NCBI GenBank assembly: GCA_002794775.1
Contig: NBAY01000036.1
Location: forward strand, 1 to 64,000
Reading direction: 5' to 3'
DNA: 64,000 nucleotides
From: Porodaedalea pini
Lineage: Eukaryota; Basidiomycota; Agaricomycetes; Hymenochaetales; Hymenochaetaceae
In this document: positions 1-11,727 of the stretch, in pieces
How the letters are laid out: each line of letters opens with the position of its first letter
How positions within the stretch are numbered: the stretch's first letter is position 1
The notes under the pieces: generated by a model
Database searches by the model: none
Told to the model about the DNA's origin: nothing
The model's input: only the letters and a program-made list of their open reading frames with translations
Translations under genes and position numbers: made by a program

Positions 1-397
1 GACAAGCCCGACAAGGTATTATACCTGCATACTTCCGTCGCCCCACACGTTCGCCCCCTACTAAGAAGTCGCTCGATCGCTTCGGGGTACGCTCGAACGC
101 CTTCGAGCACGTTCGAACGCTCGACGAACACCATCCAGGGGTTCGGACCATCCGAAACAGGCTGACACGGCCCCGCACCTTCCTCAACTTCAGACGTCAA
201 TCATTATAGTTATAGGGTCTGCGTTGGGAGTTCGATTCTGACAGAATCGAGCGATTTGACAAGGTTTCTGAACCAGGAGAGCCACTGTCTCGAGCGTCGA
301 TCACTCCGTTTCTATTTGGTCGTCCCTCCTCGACAATCGAGTCACCGCAGTCTCCCTTGGGAAGAATATAGATTCGCCCTCGAGTCGACCGTCCGGT
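1..397. other. Intergenic, no gene seen
   Basis: No coding exon can be supported here. The stretch 70-130 is dense in short self-complementary words of the type CGTTCGAACG and CTCGAACGC, which could fold or be decayed repeat. The stretch 220-260 has a TTCGATTC word that resembles a tRNA T loop but has no acceptor or anticodon stem around it. Confidence 0.6.
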
Positions 398-2200
398 CTA
401 CAAAAGAGTCTGCATCGCGATAGCGGGAGGCAGGTCATTCGCATGCTGTCTAGAGCGATCAGAAGATGTTGGAGAATGAGAAACGTATCTCTCTCTCGAT
501 GTACTGGCTCCAGACGCGGGGGGCATCCTATTGTAGATCCGCTCAACGAAGGGATCGGTGGTGTTCGGTGGAAGCGGAGTCGACTTCATATAGTCGCCAT
601 GCAAGATGGTCTTCCAGTCCCGCAATCTGCGCCAAATACTCTTGTCAAAGATGCCGCCTTTCAGAAGCATGTCGATTAAGGTTGGCCGGATGCGAATGTA
701 GTTCAGATAGAGATCCGCCGATTTTTCTGCGCTGGCATGAATAAGAAGGAAAGGTGGTGGCAGTGGGTAGAGTGCAGCAGGGCCATTTTCTTTCCCAACG
801 GTACCGAGCTTCGTCAAGCTAGCCATCACTTCTTTATGATAAGGAGGCAGATCTGGTGAGCCGTCGACTCCTTTTGGGACGTGGACAATGCGAGCGTAGT
901 TGATATTCGGCTCGTTTCGATCCTTTTGCGGCTGATGTTTTGAGACAGTCCTCTTTCTCTTTGAAGATGTCGACGACACTGGTTGAGTCGACGAAGCTGG
1001 AGGTAACGATGCCTCGAGAGGAGTGCACGAAGAAGAGGAAGACGCCGCTGGCGTAGCGCTGAAAGCCGGAGCCCCGGGCTGATAATTCTGAAAGCCGTAC
1101 ATTTGTTCGAGGAGTTCGGTGATGTGTTCTTCCACCATAAACTGACTCCTAGACATTTCCTGCAAGTGATCGTCCAGTTGGAAAGTAAGCCCGTCGTACA
1201 AGTCCCTCCCGGCATATGTATTGAGACGGTTAGAGACATAATTTGACCACGGAACACATTCATTGGTCGAAAAAACCTTTCCCTTCATCTGCTTCGAAGC
1301 ACAGATAAACCACACAGGTATGCCGATACGATATAGGTTGTTGACGACGGAGGGCTCGGTAGTGAATGCACCACGGACAGGCAGGACTTGCCTTCGAAAG
1401 TCCTCGCTGGCTTTCATGCGAGGCACGACAAGGTCAAGGTACGTTCTCAGACCGTGGAGTTCAAGTATGGCCCGCTGAACGTCACGTATAGTGGACAAGG
1501 TGGCGCGCCAGCTGCTTTTCAGGAGGCGAAGGCGTTCGATTCCAAACTGACCTGCCTGGAAACATCTCCTGTATACCTTGTCAGTTCCTCCATCTAAACC
1601 TTCTTTCCTCCGCTCCCCACCGATAGTGCGTGTCTTCGCAGCAATCAAGAGTAAAGCGGTTTCTAAATCTCCAATGAGATCATCACGCAGTCTCCCGACT
1701 TGTGATTGCGTACGAATCTCGAACTCTTTTCCATCCGTGAAGTCGCTGGACTCATTTGGATCGTACCATGCAACATCGTTGACGGAAGATATACCACGCA
1801 CGAAGCTGCCAATGGTGCAAGACTTCTCAAACGGTATGCAGGCGTGATGAATGGATTGCTTTGAGAAGAATTGCGGCCAGCGCGTATATTCATGACCTCC
1901 CCAGAGGCCGTCGTCATGCTTGAGAATCCCAGCTTTTTCAATTAGTGGGTATTGGGGTACCCAATCTGCATTTGGTGTCGTGATGATATGGTCGAGATAC
2001 TTCATGTCCGCCGCAACGCGTGCATCTAGAGCACGAACTGTGTCGAAGCGTTCATCTACAGGCAGACTATTCAACAAGCATTGAAAAGAACTGGGAAGCT
2101 CTGAACATACTGAGGGTATGCGTCTTCTCAACCAAAGGCTTTCCCGGCCAAGTATCGTCTCCGTCGTGTGAATCGTTCCTTCCGCCCCACGAATAACCAT
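398..2200 (-). CDS. Agaricomycete orphan-family protein, about 600 aa
   Basis: A single long open exon encodes about 600 residues. The N-terminal half carries blocks I recognise from a large Agaricomycete family of unknown function: LPVDERFDTVRAL, then TPNADWVPQYPL, WGGHEYTRWPQFF, KQSIHHACIPFEKSCTIG and, mid-protein, GIPVWFICAS. Around residues 390-440 there is a low-complexity Ser/Pro/Thr stretch followed by a basic patch (SKRKRTVSK) that could be a nuclear signal. The C-terminal part has KSADLYLNYIRIRPTLIDML. No catalytic motif is visible. Members of this family are often found in repeat-rich regions, and this one sits beside a Plavaka transposase in the opposite orientation. The start at 2200 is the first Met of the exon; a short upstream exon is possible. 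Confidence 0.7.
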   Translation of the reverse strand: MVIRGAEGTIHTTETILGRESLWLRRRIPSVCSELPSSFQCLLNSLPVDERFDTVRALDARVAADMKYLDHIITTPNADWVPQYPLIEKAGILKHDDGLWGGHEYTRWPQFFSKQSIHHACIPFEKSCTIGSFVRGISSVNDVAWYDPNESSDFTDGKEFEIRTQSQVGRLRDDLIGDLETALLLIAAKTRTIGGERRKEGLDGGTDKVYRRCFQAGQFGIERLRLLKSSWRATLSTIRDVQRAILELHGLRTYLDLVVPRMKASEDFRRQVLPVRGAFTTEPSVVNNLYRIGIPVWFICASKQMKGKVFSTNECVPWSNYVSNRLNTYAGRDLYDGLTFQLDDHLQEMSRSQFMVEEHITELLEQMYGFQNYQPGAPAFSATPAASSSSSCTPLEASLPPASSTQPVSSTSSKRKRTVSKHQPQKDRNEPNINYARIVHVPKGVDGSPDLPPYHKEVMASLTKLGTVGKENGPAALYPLPPPFLLIHASAEKSADLYLNYIRIRPTLIDMLLKGGIFDKSIWRRLRDWKTILHGDYMKSTPLPPNTTDPFVERIYNRMPPASGASTSRERYVSHSPTSSDRSRQHANDLPPAIAMQTLL

Positions 2201-3448
2201 TTCCGCTTGACATTCTGTAAATACCGTCTGTATAAGTGAGTCGTAGGGAGCCCGTATTTGAAAAATTCAAACTTACCTCAAAAGAGTTTAAATGATGACC
2301 CTGGCCCAGTGGTAAATGCCTTAACCCAAACGACAGCAAGTAGCAATAAGCAGCTGCTGAGATGTCGAGTTGCTATTGCAACTGTCGACGTTAATGCCCA
2401 CGAGTAAGCACTAGGCTGACTCTTAGGGACTTCTGAGACTGTGCAGGTAGCACGTTGAATAACGCGTAGGTTAGTCCGAGTCGAAGTAAACTTGAAGTCG
2501 GGACTGTGAGATCGACGTGGAGACGCGGGCCATCACGTGCCAGTCACAGGCGCCTTTCATGCTTCGACTTCATTTCCACTTTAAGCCCTGAGTGTAGTTA
2601 CGCCGTAGTACCCTGCTACTCACACCCACGTCGTCCTCTCCGAGTCACTTTTTCCCTTGCAGATCCCTTCAAACCTCGTCGTCAACTACATTGGCCAAAG
2701 GCTAAAGTACGAGATTGCCATGTAACGAGTACGCTCGATTCATTTCCTTCAGCTTGAAATTCAAGAACCCCTAACTGCGCTCTTATCAGTAGCACATCTA
2801 TCACCCCAGCTTCTCCGATACTCGCTGCTCGTCCATAACAGCCGTCACTTACATGCAACACCGCTGTCCACCCACAATACCTGGCATACGCCCCAGGCCT
2901 GGTTGCAACTGCTACCATGGTCAGCCCTGCCTGTCGTCGGCCTAGTGCCTGCGAGAGGCGGGGTGGAGCACTCTCAAGTGCCGCAAACAATTGTTTGCGG
3001 TGATTTATAGGTATCACGCTGGCAATTCGCAATCGACATAGCATACATCAAAGCATAATGAAGGAAGGAATGGATTTACAGCTCGTAGCAAGGTATGCAT
3101 TACCGCTTGCTTAACTTGGCTTGTAACATTTTATTTCACGTCTGTGTGAAACGGGTGGAGATCCTATTCGCGTGGTTTAAATATTCATATTTCTCCTCTT
3201 TCACTTGTTCATGTGTTAATCGTTCTTTCTTTATCTCTGTCATAGCTCTCAGGTTGCTGACTTCCCCCCATTTCCGGATAGGTCTTGTCTGGAGGCATAT
3301 AGAGTTTGGTGCGGTACAGGATAAGAGGTCTATGGGTTATTGATTGCAGAATTGTGTTCGCTGCATGAGTTGGGATGGCGGACTCAGTATCATATTATTA
3401 AAAGGACCCGACGTCGCTTGTAACCAAAAGATCGACCCGTGTTTCTGC
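2201..3448. other. Intergenic, no supported gene
   Basis: Only short, unsupported reading frames occur. This stretch should contain the 5' end of one neighbour (- strand, 2200) and the promoter of the other (+ strand, 3504). I searched by eye for a transposon terminal repeat matching the far side of the Plavaka gene and saw none. Confidence 0.5.
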
Positions 3449-3460
3449 TATATATAAATA
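3449..3460 (+). promoter_or_regulatory. TATA box of the Plavaka transposase
   Basis: The word TATATATAAATA lies about 50 bp upstream of the ATG at 3504, at a usual spacing for a short fungal 5' leader. No other TATA-like word is as close. Confidence 0.5.
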
Positions 3461-3503
3461 CGCCCCCGTTATTTTCTGCCCTTCGTCTTCATTTTTATCT
3501 AGC

Positions 3504-6500
3504 ATGGAAGGGGGATATATCTGCCAAGGCGACTCGTGCACTAAGTCGTACACTACTCACGGTGGTCGTTCGTGCCACGAACGTGTGTGCGAACACGCGA
3601 TAAACAGGTTGAAGAGGGCACAAGAGGACAGGAGGCAACGACGTGGTGAAAAGAAGCGAGCGAGGACGAAGAGATCCGTTCAGTTGGAAAATGAAGCAAA
3701 CATGGTGCGTGCCTGAGAAACTGCTTCGTCTTAGTCTGTTAATTTTTGCCCAGGTCTCTACGTCTTTCGATTCTGCATCGTTCGACTCTGACACTCCAGT
3801 AGTCATGTTTAACGATGATGACCCCATTGGCATTGAGTTAACCCAGGCCCCGCTGCCTTCGGAACCGGCCCCGCCAGTTATATCTGCCGCTGGGCGCGTT
3901 GTGCGACCTTGCGTACTCCCCGTACGATATCGAGACGAGCTTCCGATATTTGATATAGCTCGTCCTGTTCTTCATAGAAGTCCGACTCCCGTAAATTTTG
4001 ACGAACCTCCGGACATCAATGACGTGCCCGAATTTCTCCTATACCATTCCGAACGTAACACATTCGGCTTGCACAAGGTTTTCCGTCGAACGCAGGAGGA
4101 TAACAAAAAAGGGGAACCCGTCTCGGAAGGCGGACCTGATATCATACAGGAAACAAGTTCTACTTGGTTAAACGTCTTCGCTCCGCATCCTAACTTTTCC
4201 ACCTTCGCTATCAATCACTGGTTTTGGTCTGGTCCCCCACATAAGTCTATAGAAGATCTGGAGCGTCTCATTGCACTATTATTGAGCGAAGACTTCCGTG
4301 TAGAGGACTTGCGTGGCGTTAACTTTCGAGCCATCAATAAACGACTGGGGGATAGTTCGCTTGACGGGACTTTTGACGTATGCGATGGATGGCGGATGGT
4401 ACCGCTTTCGATTCCCGTTCCTCTCGGCCATCTACACCGCAATGCGCCAAAGAGCACGAGTTTCGAAGTCGACGAATTTCTGCATCGGCCGCTAGTAGGG
4501 GTGATTCAGTCGGTTTTCTCGAGCAAGAAGCAAAGTGAAGGGTTCTGCTACGAACCTTACGAGCTGAGGTTCACGCCGCCCATGGGTGAAGAGATGTCAG
4601 TTCATGGGGAGTTATACTGGTCGAAATCATTCCGAGAAGCGCACAAAGAAGTACACCAACTTCCTCAGGAGTCTAGCGATGACCTCCCCCGCGCTGTTGC
4701 AGCTATTCAGCTCTGGTCTGATGGAATGGCGGCTGCTAAATTTGGGAGCGCGAAGCTTTGGCCTGCGTACCTCCAATTCGGAAATCAGTCCAAATACGAA
4801 CGGAGTAAAGCCGGCTCAGGTGCGTGTCATCAAATTGCACATATCCCATCGGTACGAGCTTTGCCTGTATTTCTAAATGTTAGGATGGATCATGCTCATT
4901 ATTATTTTGTAGCTGCCTGAGTCGTTCAAGGATTTTGTGCAAGGTCACGCAAGAGGCAAGAAAGCATCAGTGGCTCTTGAAACACACTGTCGACGCGAGA
5001 TTATGCAAAGCGTTTGGAGAGTCATTCTTGACGACGAGTTCGTTCACGCTTGGGAGCATGGCATAGTCGTCCTTTGTGGTGACGGAGTGAAGCAGCGTCT
5101 CTATCCTCGCATCTTTACTTATTCGGCGGATTATCCTGAGAAGTAATTCCCTATTCTCAAGCTCTGTAGACTCGATTCTAAGTTGCATTCTAGGGTTCTT
5201 CTTGCTACGATCAAAAGCCTGGGCAAGCATTCTTGCCCTAGGTGCCTTGTGCAGACCAAGGATATTTCGTCTCTGCTAGGAAAGCCGTCAGAAGCCCGCG
5301 TTTGAATAAAAAGAGCGCGTGTAGACGATGACAAACGTCGGCGGAAAGTCGAGTTGGCCAGAAGCATCATATTTAATGGCAGAAGGCATGTCGCACATAA
5401 GAATGTCGCTTTGGCCTTAGACGAACAGTCCTTGACGCCAATCGAGGTAAGGTTCAGCAGACAAACTTTGCGTTTTACCGATATATAATGGGTGGTTTAG
5501 AATGCTTTCTCGTCACGTTTGGGGCAATTTGGCTTCGATTTCCATTCTATGCTCGTCGTTGATGTGCTGCATGAATGGGAGGTCGGTATATGGCGACAAA
5601 TCTTCACCCATTTTGTTCGCATCCTAGAGACATTCAAGCCATATGACAAGGTTGCTGAGCTAAACAGGCGGTACGTACCGTTCTCTTTCGTAAGAACAAT
5701 TCTGACTTTTAAGCCAGCGTGAGGGAAATTCCTCCATTTGCTGGTGTAATACGGAGATATAATGGAAACATATCCGAGATGAAACAGATGACTGCCTATA
5801 GCTTCGAAGATCTCCTTCAGGTGGGAATCTCTGAGTCAATCTTTCTGTGCAATCTACTTATTGTTTTCGTATTTTGGGTGCAGTGCGCCTTACCTGTGTT
5901 CGACGGGCTTCTTCCTGATCCTCACGAAAGAAACGTTCGCGAGCTAATCTATCGAGCGGCCACGGTTCATGCTTTAGCGAAACTTCGCATTCATACAGAT
6001 GCTACTGTAGCTTCTCTCGACAGTGAGACAGCGAGATTCGCAGACTCGCTGCGGACCTTCTGAGATGATACGTGCCCTGCATTCTTCACCCAGGAACTTC
6101 ACCAGGAATCACAGAAACGCATTCGTAGAACAACGCGCAAGGCAGGGAAGAAGGCTACTCTCTCTTCGCAACCCTCCGAGGCAATTCACGCTACTATTAA
6201 GAAGGACTTCAATGCGGATACTTCAAAAATACACGCGACAGGAGACTATGCTCGTCATGTTCTACTTTTCGGATCCACGGACTCTTACAGCACCTCCATA
6301 GTATGTTAGCTTTTCTAGTCATTGCATAAGTTTGAATGTTTTTGTTGCAGGGCGAATCTGAACATAAAAGGTCGAGACAAAACTATACAAGGACTAACCG
6401 CGTGAACTTCATACGCCAAGTGACCGAGATCGAAAGACGGCAAACAAACCTGAGTCGTATAGCTGAGAGGTTTGCAGAGTCGCGCCGCACAGTAGACGCA

Positions 6501-7775
6501 GCGCCTGCAGCCATGGTCGAGAGTACTGCTGATGGCGTGTCCTCTGCTGACTCAGATTCAAGTGACGAACGTATAGGAGAATTATCTACTAGATATCACA
6601 TTGGGAAGAAGGGGATTTCATTTGCACTGGGCACATGGATACACAACCATCGCACTGATCATGCGATAGAGGCAAGCCCACTCTCCGTCCTCAGAGGCGT
6701 ACTTACTGACATGGCATGCTTTAGGGCTTTTCCGATGCTCTGAAAGATCATCTTATTGCTCGATTAAAGGGTCTCGACTGTGTCGATGATGAGCTGCAAT
6801 TTTCCGCTGAAGAACGGAGGACTCTCGTGATAGACGAAGGCAGAGCAGCGGAGCACAAGAGGCTGCAAATTAACTATACTACGTACGACATGCAAAGAGA
6901 ATACGACTCAGTTAACCCCACCTCAGTTACGTCCGATGTCATGATCCTTTCCCGAGACACGATCGAGCCAGGGACGGCCACATCCCCCTTCTGGTATGCT
7001 CAAGTGTTAGGGATATATCATGTCGACGCGTATTTAGATACCGATTCCGAGGCTGTCCCGACACGGATCGACTTTCTATGGGTTCGATGGTTCGGTCGTA
7101 CTGTTGAAGATAGTTTTGGAGACGAAGCCTGCAGGTTGGAGCACGTTCGGTTCGTAACAAAGGAGGATGGCTCACCTCCGTTCGGATTCCTTGACCCGGC
7201 GTCCGTCGTCCATGCTGCTCATTTGATTCCAGCCTTTCGGTATGGTCGCACTAAGCAGCTTCTTGGGCCGAGTCGACTTGCTCGGGTAAAAGAGTCAAAC
7301 ACTATGGATGACTGGGAATCATTCTATATCAACAGGTGAGTATAGATCGCATATGATTGAGTCCATTACCAAACAAAAGTTATGATGCAGGTTCGCAGAC
7401 CGTGATATCTTCATGCATCATCATGGAGGCGGCATCGGCCATACGACAGGCTATAACTCGAAGCAGGCAAACAGTGTACCCGCAGGGATGTATGGTAAAC
7501 TGGGATTGCAAGCCTCACTGGTCACCGACGATGATCCCGAGACGGAGGCGTCGGTCGATGTAGACGCTCTATTTCATCGACTCAAAATTGAGCTTGAAGG
7601 CGATAATAGTGTCGAAGGTGACAGGGAAGACGGCGAGATTGAAGATGATGAAGAACCTGAGAATGACGATGGCTCAGAGGCAGAAGAATTTGACTACGGC
7701 AGCGATGTTGATGTTGATGAGGATGAGGATGGCGGTCAAGAGGACATCGCATATAACGTCGGAGAGCTGGATTAA
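3504..7775 (+). pseudogene. Plavaka-type (CACTA-related) transposase with two nonsense codons
   Basis: Ten exons can be joined: 3504-3704, 3754-4851, 4913-5142, 5194-5446, 5501-5670, 5718-5820, 5884-6300, 6351-6671, 6725-7335 and 7391-7775. They sum to exactly 1263 codons. Family signatures, in order, are an N-terminal Cys/His cluster (C-x5-C...H...C), LWPAYLQFGN, GSGACHQIAHIPSLP, HSCPRCLVQT, VDDDKRRRKVELAR, the hallmark VDVLHEWEVGIWRQIFTH, VHALAKLRIHTD, FGSTDSYSTSIGESEHKR, YTTYDMQREYDSVNP and a C-terminal MHHHGGGIGH followed by an acidic tail. Two in-frame TGA codons interrupt it at 5303-5305 (codon about 547) and 6061-6063 (codon about 745). Everything else, including splice sites, is intact, so it was disabled recently. 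The intron at 6672-6724 has a GC donor. Confidence 0.9.
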
Positions 7776-8227
7776 TTAGATTGAGGCTTGTTTAGCCATG
7801 TACATAACATTGTTTCTTTTGTAGTCGAACCGAAGCTTTGTTATGGATTGGTTCAGTGAGTTTCAGAAGTCCTTCTCTCTCCGTTTCCCTCGTCATTAAC
7901 ATTTTGCGTAGTTGCGATGCTGCTGTACACGCGAAGGAATGATATCGTCATTGAGATGGCATGCCTCCAGAGCAAGTCAGGAAGATCAGCAAGCTCGAAG
8001 GTGCCTGTCCAGACTTCGAAGGGACTGTCAACTGGTCCAGAGAGCTGGTCGTGCAGCTTCAGGCATATGTCGAGCTTCCCTTGGCTTATTTGTCGAAGCA
8101 CGCCTACGTGGGGACGTCCGCGACGAGGACGATGACGATGAGGAGGACGTCGCCACCAGTGGCGGATTGGTAGAGCGAGAACCGTCAGCAGTTGTCCTTC
8201 ATCGCTTTACGAGTCTACTCGTGATAT
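7776..8227 (+). other. Short decayed coding sequence or intergenic
   Basis: Small frames include a run of Asp/Glu codons near 8120-8150. This may be the upstream part of the RdRP remnant that follows, since a frame ending in RDMILAGF leads into it, but it is frameshifted and I cannot align it with confidence. Confidence 0.3.
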
Positions 8228-8790
8228 GATACTGGCTGGTTTTACTCTTCTGCAGAGCCCCGTGGTTCATGAGAAGTTGAAGTACATTCTGACGCAAATC
8301 ACCCAGTCCTTCCTTGAGCAGGTGCGTAGTCTACCGTCATAGTTTCTCAACCTGCCGTGCAGTCCGCTGACTGGATACACTCGCATCTATATGCAGTACC
8401 ACATACCGGCGCCTTTATCCGCTGAGGCCTTCGTAATGCCAGGTATGTACCGTTTAATGCTTCTCAAGCACAGCATCACTTATGCAAGGAACAGACCTTT
8501 TGGGGGTGTTAGAAGAAGGAGAGATCTTCTTTCGTTGTTCAAAGGCTATCGGCGATCCTACTGTTTCGATTGATCCCCATACATACTTAGGATCGGTACT
8601 CGTAAGCTGCTCTATTCTATCCGGCGTCTCTTGGGTCTGATTATCTACCTAAAGGTGAGCCGCAACCCAACGAGAGTCGCCTCTGATATACGGAAGGTAG
8701 GAAGACAATTTCAGAAGGTTCTTCCTAGGTGAAGGGTGTTAGTCACGACCAACTACTTTCGTACACGGATGTCATTAATATTCAAGTTCT
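8228..8790 (+). pseudogene. RNA-dependent RNA polymerase (RNAi type) remnant
   Basis: Four exon-like pieces join with good splice sites. The first, 8228-8320, ends in VHEKLKYILTQITQSFLEQ. The second, near 8396-8440, reads YHIPAPLSAEAFVMP. The third, about 8493-8602, reads DLLGVLEEGEIFF...GSVL. The fourth, about 8656-8700, reads VSRNPTRVASDIRKV. This order (helical neck, LGVL.EGEIFF, VL.SRNP.R..SDI.KV) is that of fungal cellular RdRPs of the QDE-1/RDR group, which make double-stranded RNA for gene silencing. The following part (LLSYTDVI) starts the next conserved block but breaks off. No DYDGD catalytic motif follows, so this is a fragment. Neither the N-terminal nor the catalytic half is present. 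Confidence 0.65.
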
Positions 8791-8829
8791 CGATAAAAAG
8801 AAAGCGAGCATTAGAAACTGAGCACGGTT

Positions 8830-11530
8830 GTATCATCGCAGGAGTTGTTACTCCAGAAGCTTCATTCAATGGATGAAAAAGTGCTTACGCTCCTTTGCAA
8901 GACCTTACTTCAGCTATAGAACTAGCAGTGATGCAACTTCATTTTGGCCTCTGAAGTTGATCGTATTCGAGGCAAGTCTGTATATGCAATATTTGTTATT
9001 TCTTCCTGATCTGTTTCCCTATTTTCCAATCTGCTTGCGATTCGATCGAGTTGCTGGAGCGATAAGGACACAAGCGGGCTTCAATAGAGTGATTGGGCAT
9101 GAGATGGATCAATAGACGTACCACGAACGACTTAGAGACGACCTCGCCGCTTTCCGCTCCCTCAAACGATCCGTTGTATTTGTTTATGCTTGCTCGCAGC
9201 TTTACGAGACTCACGCGTGCTGGGATCCTCGTCTTTCTGCTAGTAGAGGTTAGTGCCACTGAAAGATAACACTAGAATTCGTAACTCGTACCTTAGCAGC
9301 GGCGGCGCGATCTTTCGAAGTCATTACAGTTTTTGAGATATCAAGGTTTTTTTTCTTCGGTCCCCGCATCACGGATTGAAGCTTGATCTGGCCCATGCTG
9401 ATGCTAAACTTGATGTGATGTTTTGGCGGTAGTGGCAGTTTAGACCGTGGACAGGCTTGAAGCTCTTGTGATGAATCCGGTGAGCTTCAATGCTTCTCCG
9501 TGGAAATGTGCAATATTCATTTTTATTTATTTTCCAGGCATTTTGTCCCACACATCCTTCAGCACCTCAGTCCACGCTATACTGCACACTTCCAGACGAA
9601 AGACCTCTACCGCTTCCTGACGTATGAAGCATCGACGTCCCTTAACGTCTTCCTCTCCAGTCTCGTCGCTCAACGCCTACCTTGTGAGTCTTCATGGATG
9701 GAATCAGTGTGGCTGACTCGGAATAAGCCTTTCTTTTCTCAGTGTCTACATCTGGGTACAGGTGCGACGGCAAGCGAGAAGAAAATGAGGACGGGGTTGC
9801 TATCTACATCCGGAATGGCGTTTCTAGCGCGAAGACTCTATCACTCTAGCAAATCGCACTCGACTAGATATCTTGGGTGATGTATTTCCTAGACTCCGCG
9901 TGAATTACCGAGGGCACTGGGCATTTTCGCAGATGGTGCACGAATGTCTTAGCAGATGTAAGAACGCCTCCGTATGTTATCCTCCTCATCTGATGGATAT
10001 CGAGCTCAATACTTGACTTTAAGATGCTTTCGAAATCCTTGCCCACATTCTTTAGTCAAAAAGTCAGTTGGCCAACTTCATGGGCTTCGAAACGATCTTC
10101 GAATTCCTAAGTCTGACCTTCCGCAATCTAGCATGGTTATTATATTCTGCTCTTACTAAGCACTTAGCCGTCCACAAGGGTGGCGATCCAACAGATGCAC
10201 CTCGACCATCTCAAGACACTATTCAAGATAAGTAAACGTTGTACATTCAACTCAAAGCAGCAGATACTAAAATTCGGAGTGATGCGCAGTGCCACGGTGG
10301 TGCGCAGAATTCTCTTCGTCCCACAAACAAATTAGTACACCCCAGACATTGTCGTGCAGCTCGTATCGACGCTCAAGAGCGCGGCGCAGGCATGCTTCTC
10401 TTTGGATGACACCATTAAGCCTATTGTGTCCTATCTGGTCACGAATCTTCATGAAGATATCCGCTCCCTTTTGTGATCAAGATGCTTTACTGAACAGAAT
10501 TAATCTCATCTTAGATAGCCCCTTAGGCGCTTTCGCCGCGTTCTGTCTTCTCCTAGGTAGACAAGGCTCATGTCCATGACAAAGCAGAGCTAGTGCTTGC
10601 TAGTTGCTTTGCTTTCTATTTTGTCAGCGGGGAATCATCGTGCAAGATTTCTGCCGCGTTGCCCTTGCCTCGCATATGCCTAATACTACTAGAGGACAGG
10701 CCATCCTCGACTGCCGCTATCCAGATCTTGACTATCGTTGGCCTTGCTTTTACTCCTCATTCGTTCACAAGCTCAAGCTTGTCAGTGGCTGGATTATGTT
10801 GAAGGGGACGTTACCCCGGGCCGACGTTTGGAACAGCGAAGTTCAGTGCAGTGTCTTTGTTATATTATTTGGTCGTGTCGGCAAAAGCAGCAACGCACGG
10901 ACAGTCCGGCGCAGTCCTTCTGTTGCCCGTCCACACATAGTTCCGTCGATTCTCGCAGCCTTGGAACGCGGTCTTTCACTGGTCGCGCTCGATTATTCGA
11001 AAAGGAAGTGACTAGTAAGCGCCTTCGACCCAATCTTTACAATCGACTGATTCGATCCAATGCGCCTACAGTTGCAGAAGCTTCTGTCGAATCGCTTCTC
11101 GATGGACTGATGGGCCTACATTCCAACTCACCCACCTCCGGCGCTGTGTTTCAGGCTGAGCTAATACTAGTAGGCGGAATTATGTTCGTATTTTTAATAA
11201 GATAATTCCTCTTGTCATGGCTTTGATGCTCAATACCGTCATGAGCAGCTCGCAAAAGCAGGAGGTGCGTTTCATCTTCGGACCGGGCTCTTTTTTTCGA
11301 TGTATGTGTTCTTTTGTTAGATGTTGACTGTCTTTCAGGAAGTGAAGACTTTGCTGAGAGTCTGTGGACGAAGCCGCTTCTCCAGCGACTGAAAGTGTGC
11401 GACCGGCTTCCCAGCATCTGTCTGATGGATCTTGATGATCGACTTGACTGTCCGACGCGGTTGCGCTGCGGGTGAACCATCACGGCGGCTAAGACATCAT
11501 TTCGGGCGATATAGATGGACTCCCCCATTC
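8830..11530 (+). pseudogene. BEACH/beige-like protein, decayed internal fragment
   Basis: Many short open pieces on the + strand read like one large helical-repeat protein, separated by introns and small frame breaks: HSMDEKVLTLLCK (about 8860), RDDLAAFRSLKRSVVFVYAC (9130), [20 protein letters not shown] (9610), FPRLRVNYRGHWAFSQMVHE (9885), MGFETIFEFLSLTFRNLAWL (10080), DIVVQLVSTLKSAAQACFSL (10345), then SGWIMLKGTLP (10790), HIVPSILAALERGLSLVA (10935) and EASVESLLDGLMGLHSNSP (11080). The last three resemble the armadillo-like region upstream of the BEACH domain in fungal beige-like proteins. The BEACH and WD40 parts are absent. Frame changes, for example near 8910, show decay. Family assignment is by memory of the pattern and is moderate at best. 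Confidence 0.4.
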
Positions 11531-11727
11531 TATGCGCCTCGCGTGTATGAAAGTGTTTATTAGGGTGAGGAGTCTGACACCGCCTCCATATTTTTTTTTC
11601 TCTCTATCTAATTACTCTCGCCTCTTACAATATTTAACCTGCACTCCCCATTTCCTCCGTCAAATTCCCCAGAACTCTCAATGCTCTCAATCGCTAGCTT
11701 TGAATTTCATTACCTCTTCACTTTATA

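Noticed and set aside
200..265. tRNA-like TTCGATTC word
   Set aside because: No acceptor stem, D arm or anticodon arm can be folded around it.
5281..5320. A short intron that would remove the first TGA of the Plavaka gene
   Set aside because: The only GT-AG pair spans under 30 nt and would delete conserved residues; the reading continues in the same frame after the stop.
3504..7775. KDZ-type transposase as an alternative name
   Set aside because: The VDVLHEWEVGIWR and FGSTDSYSTSIGE words are specific to the Plavaka group; no KDZ cysteine-cluster pattern is present.
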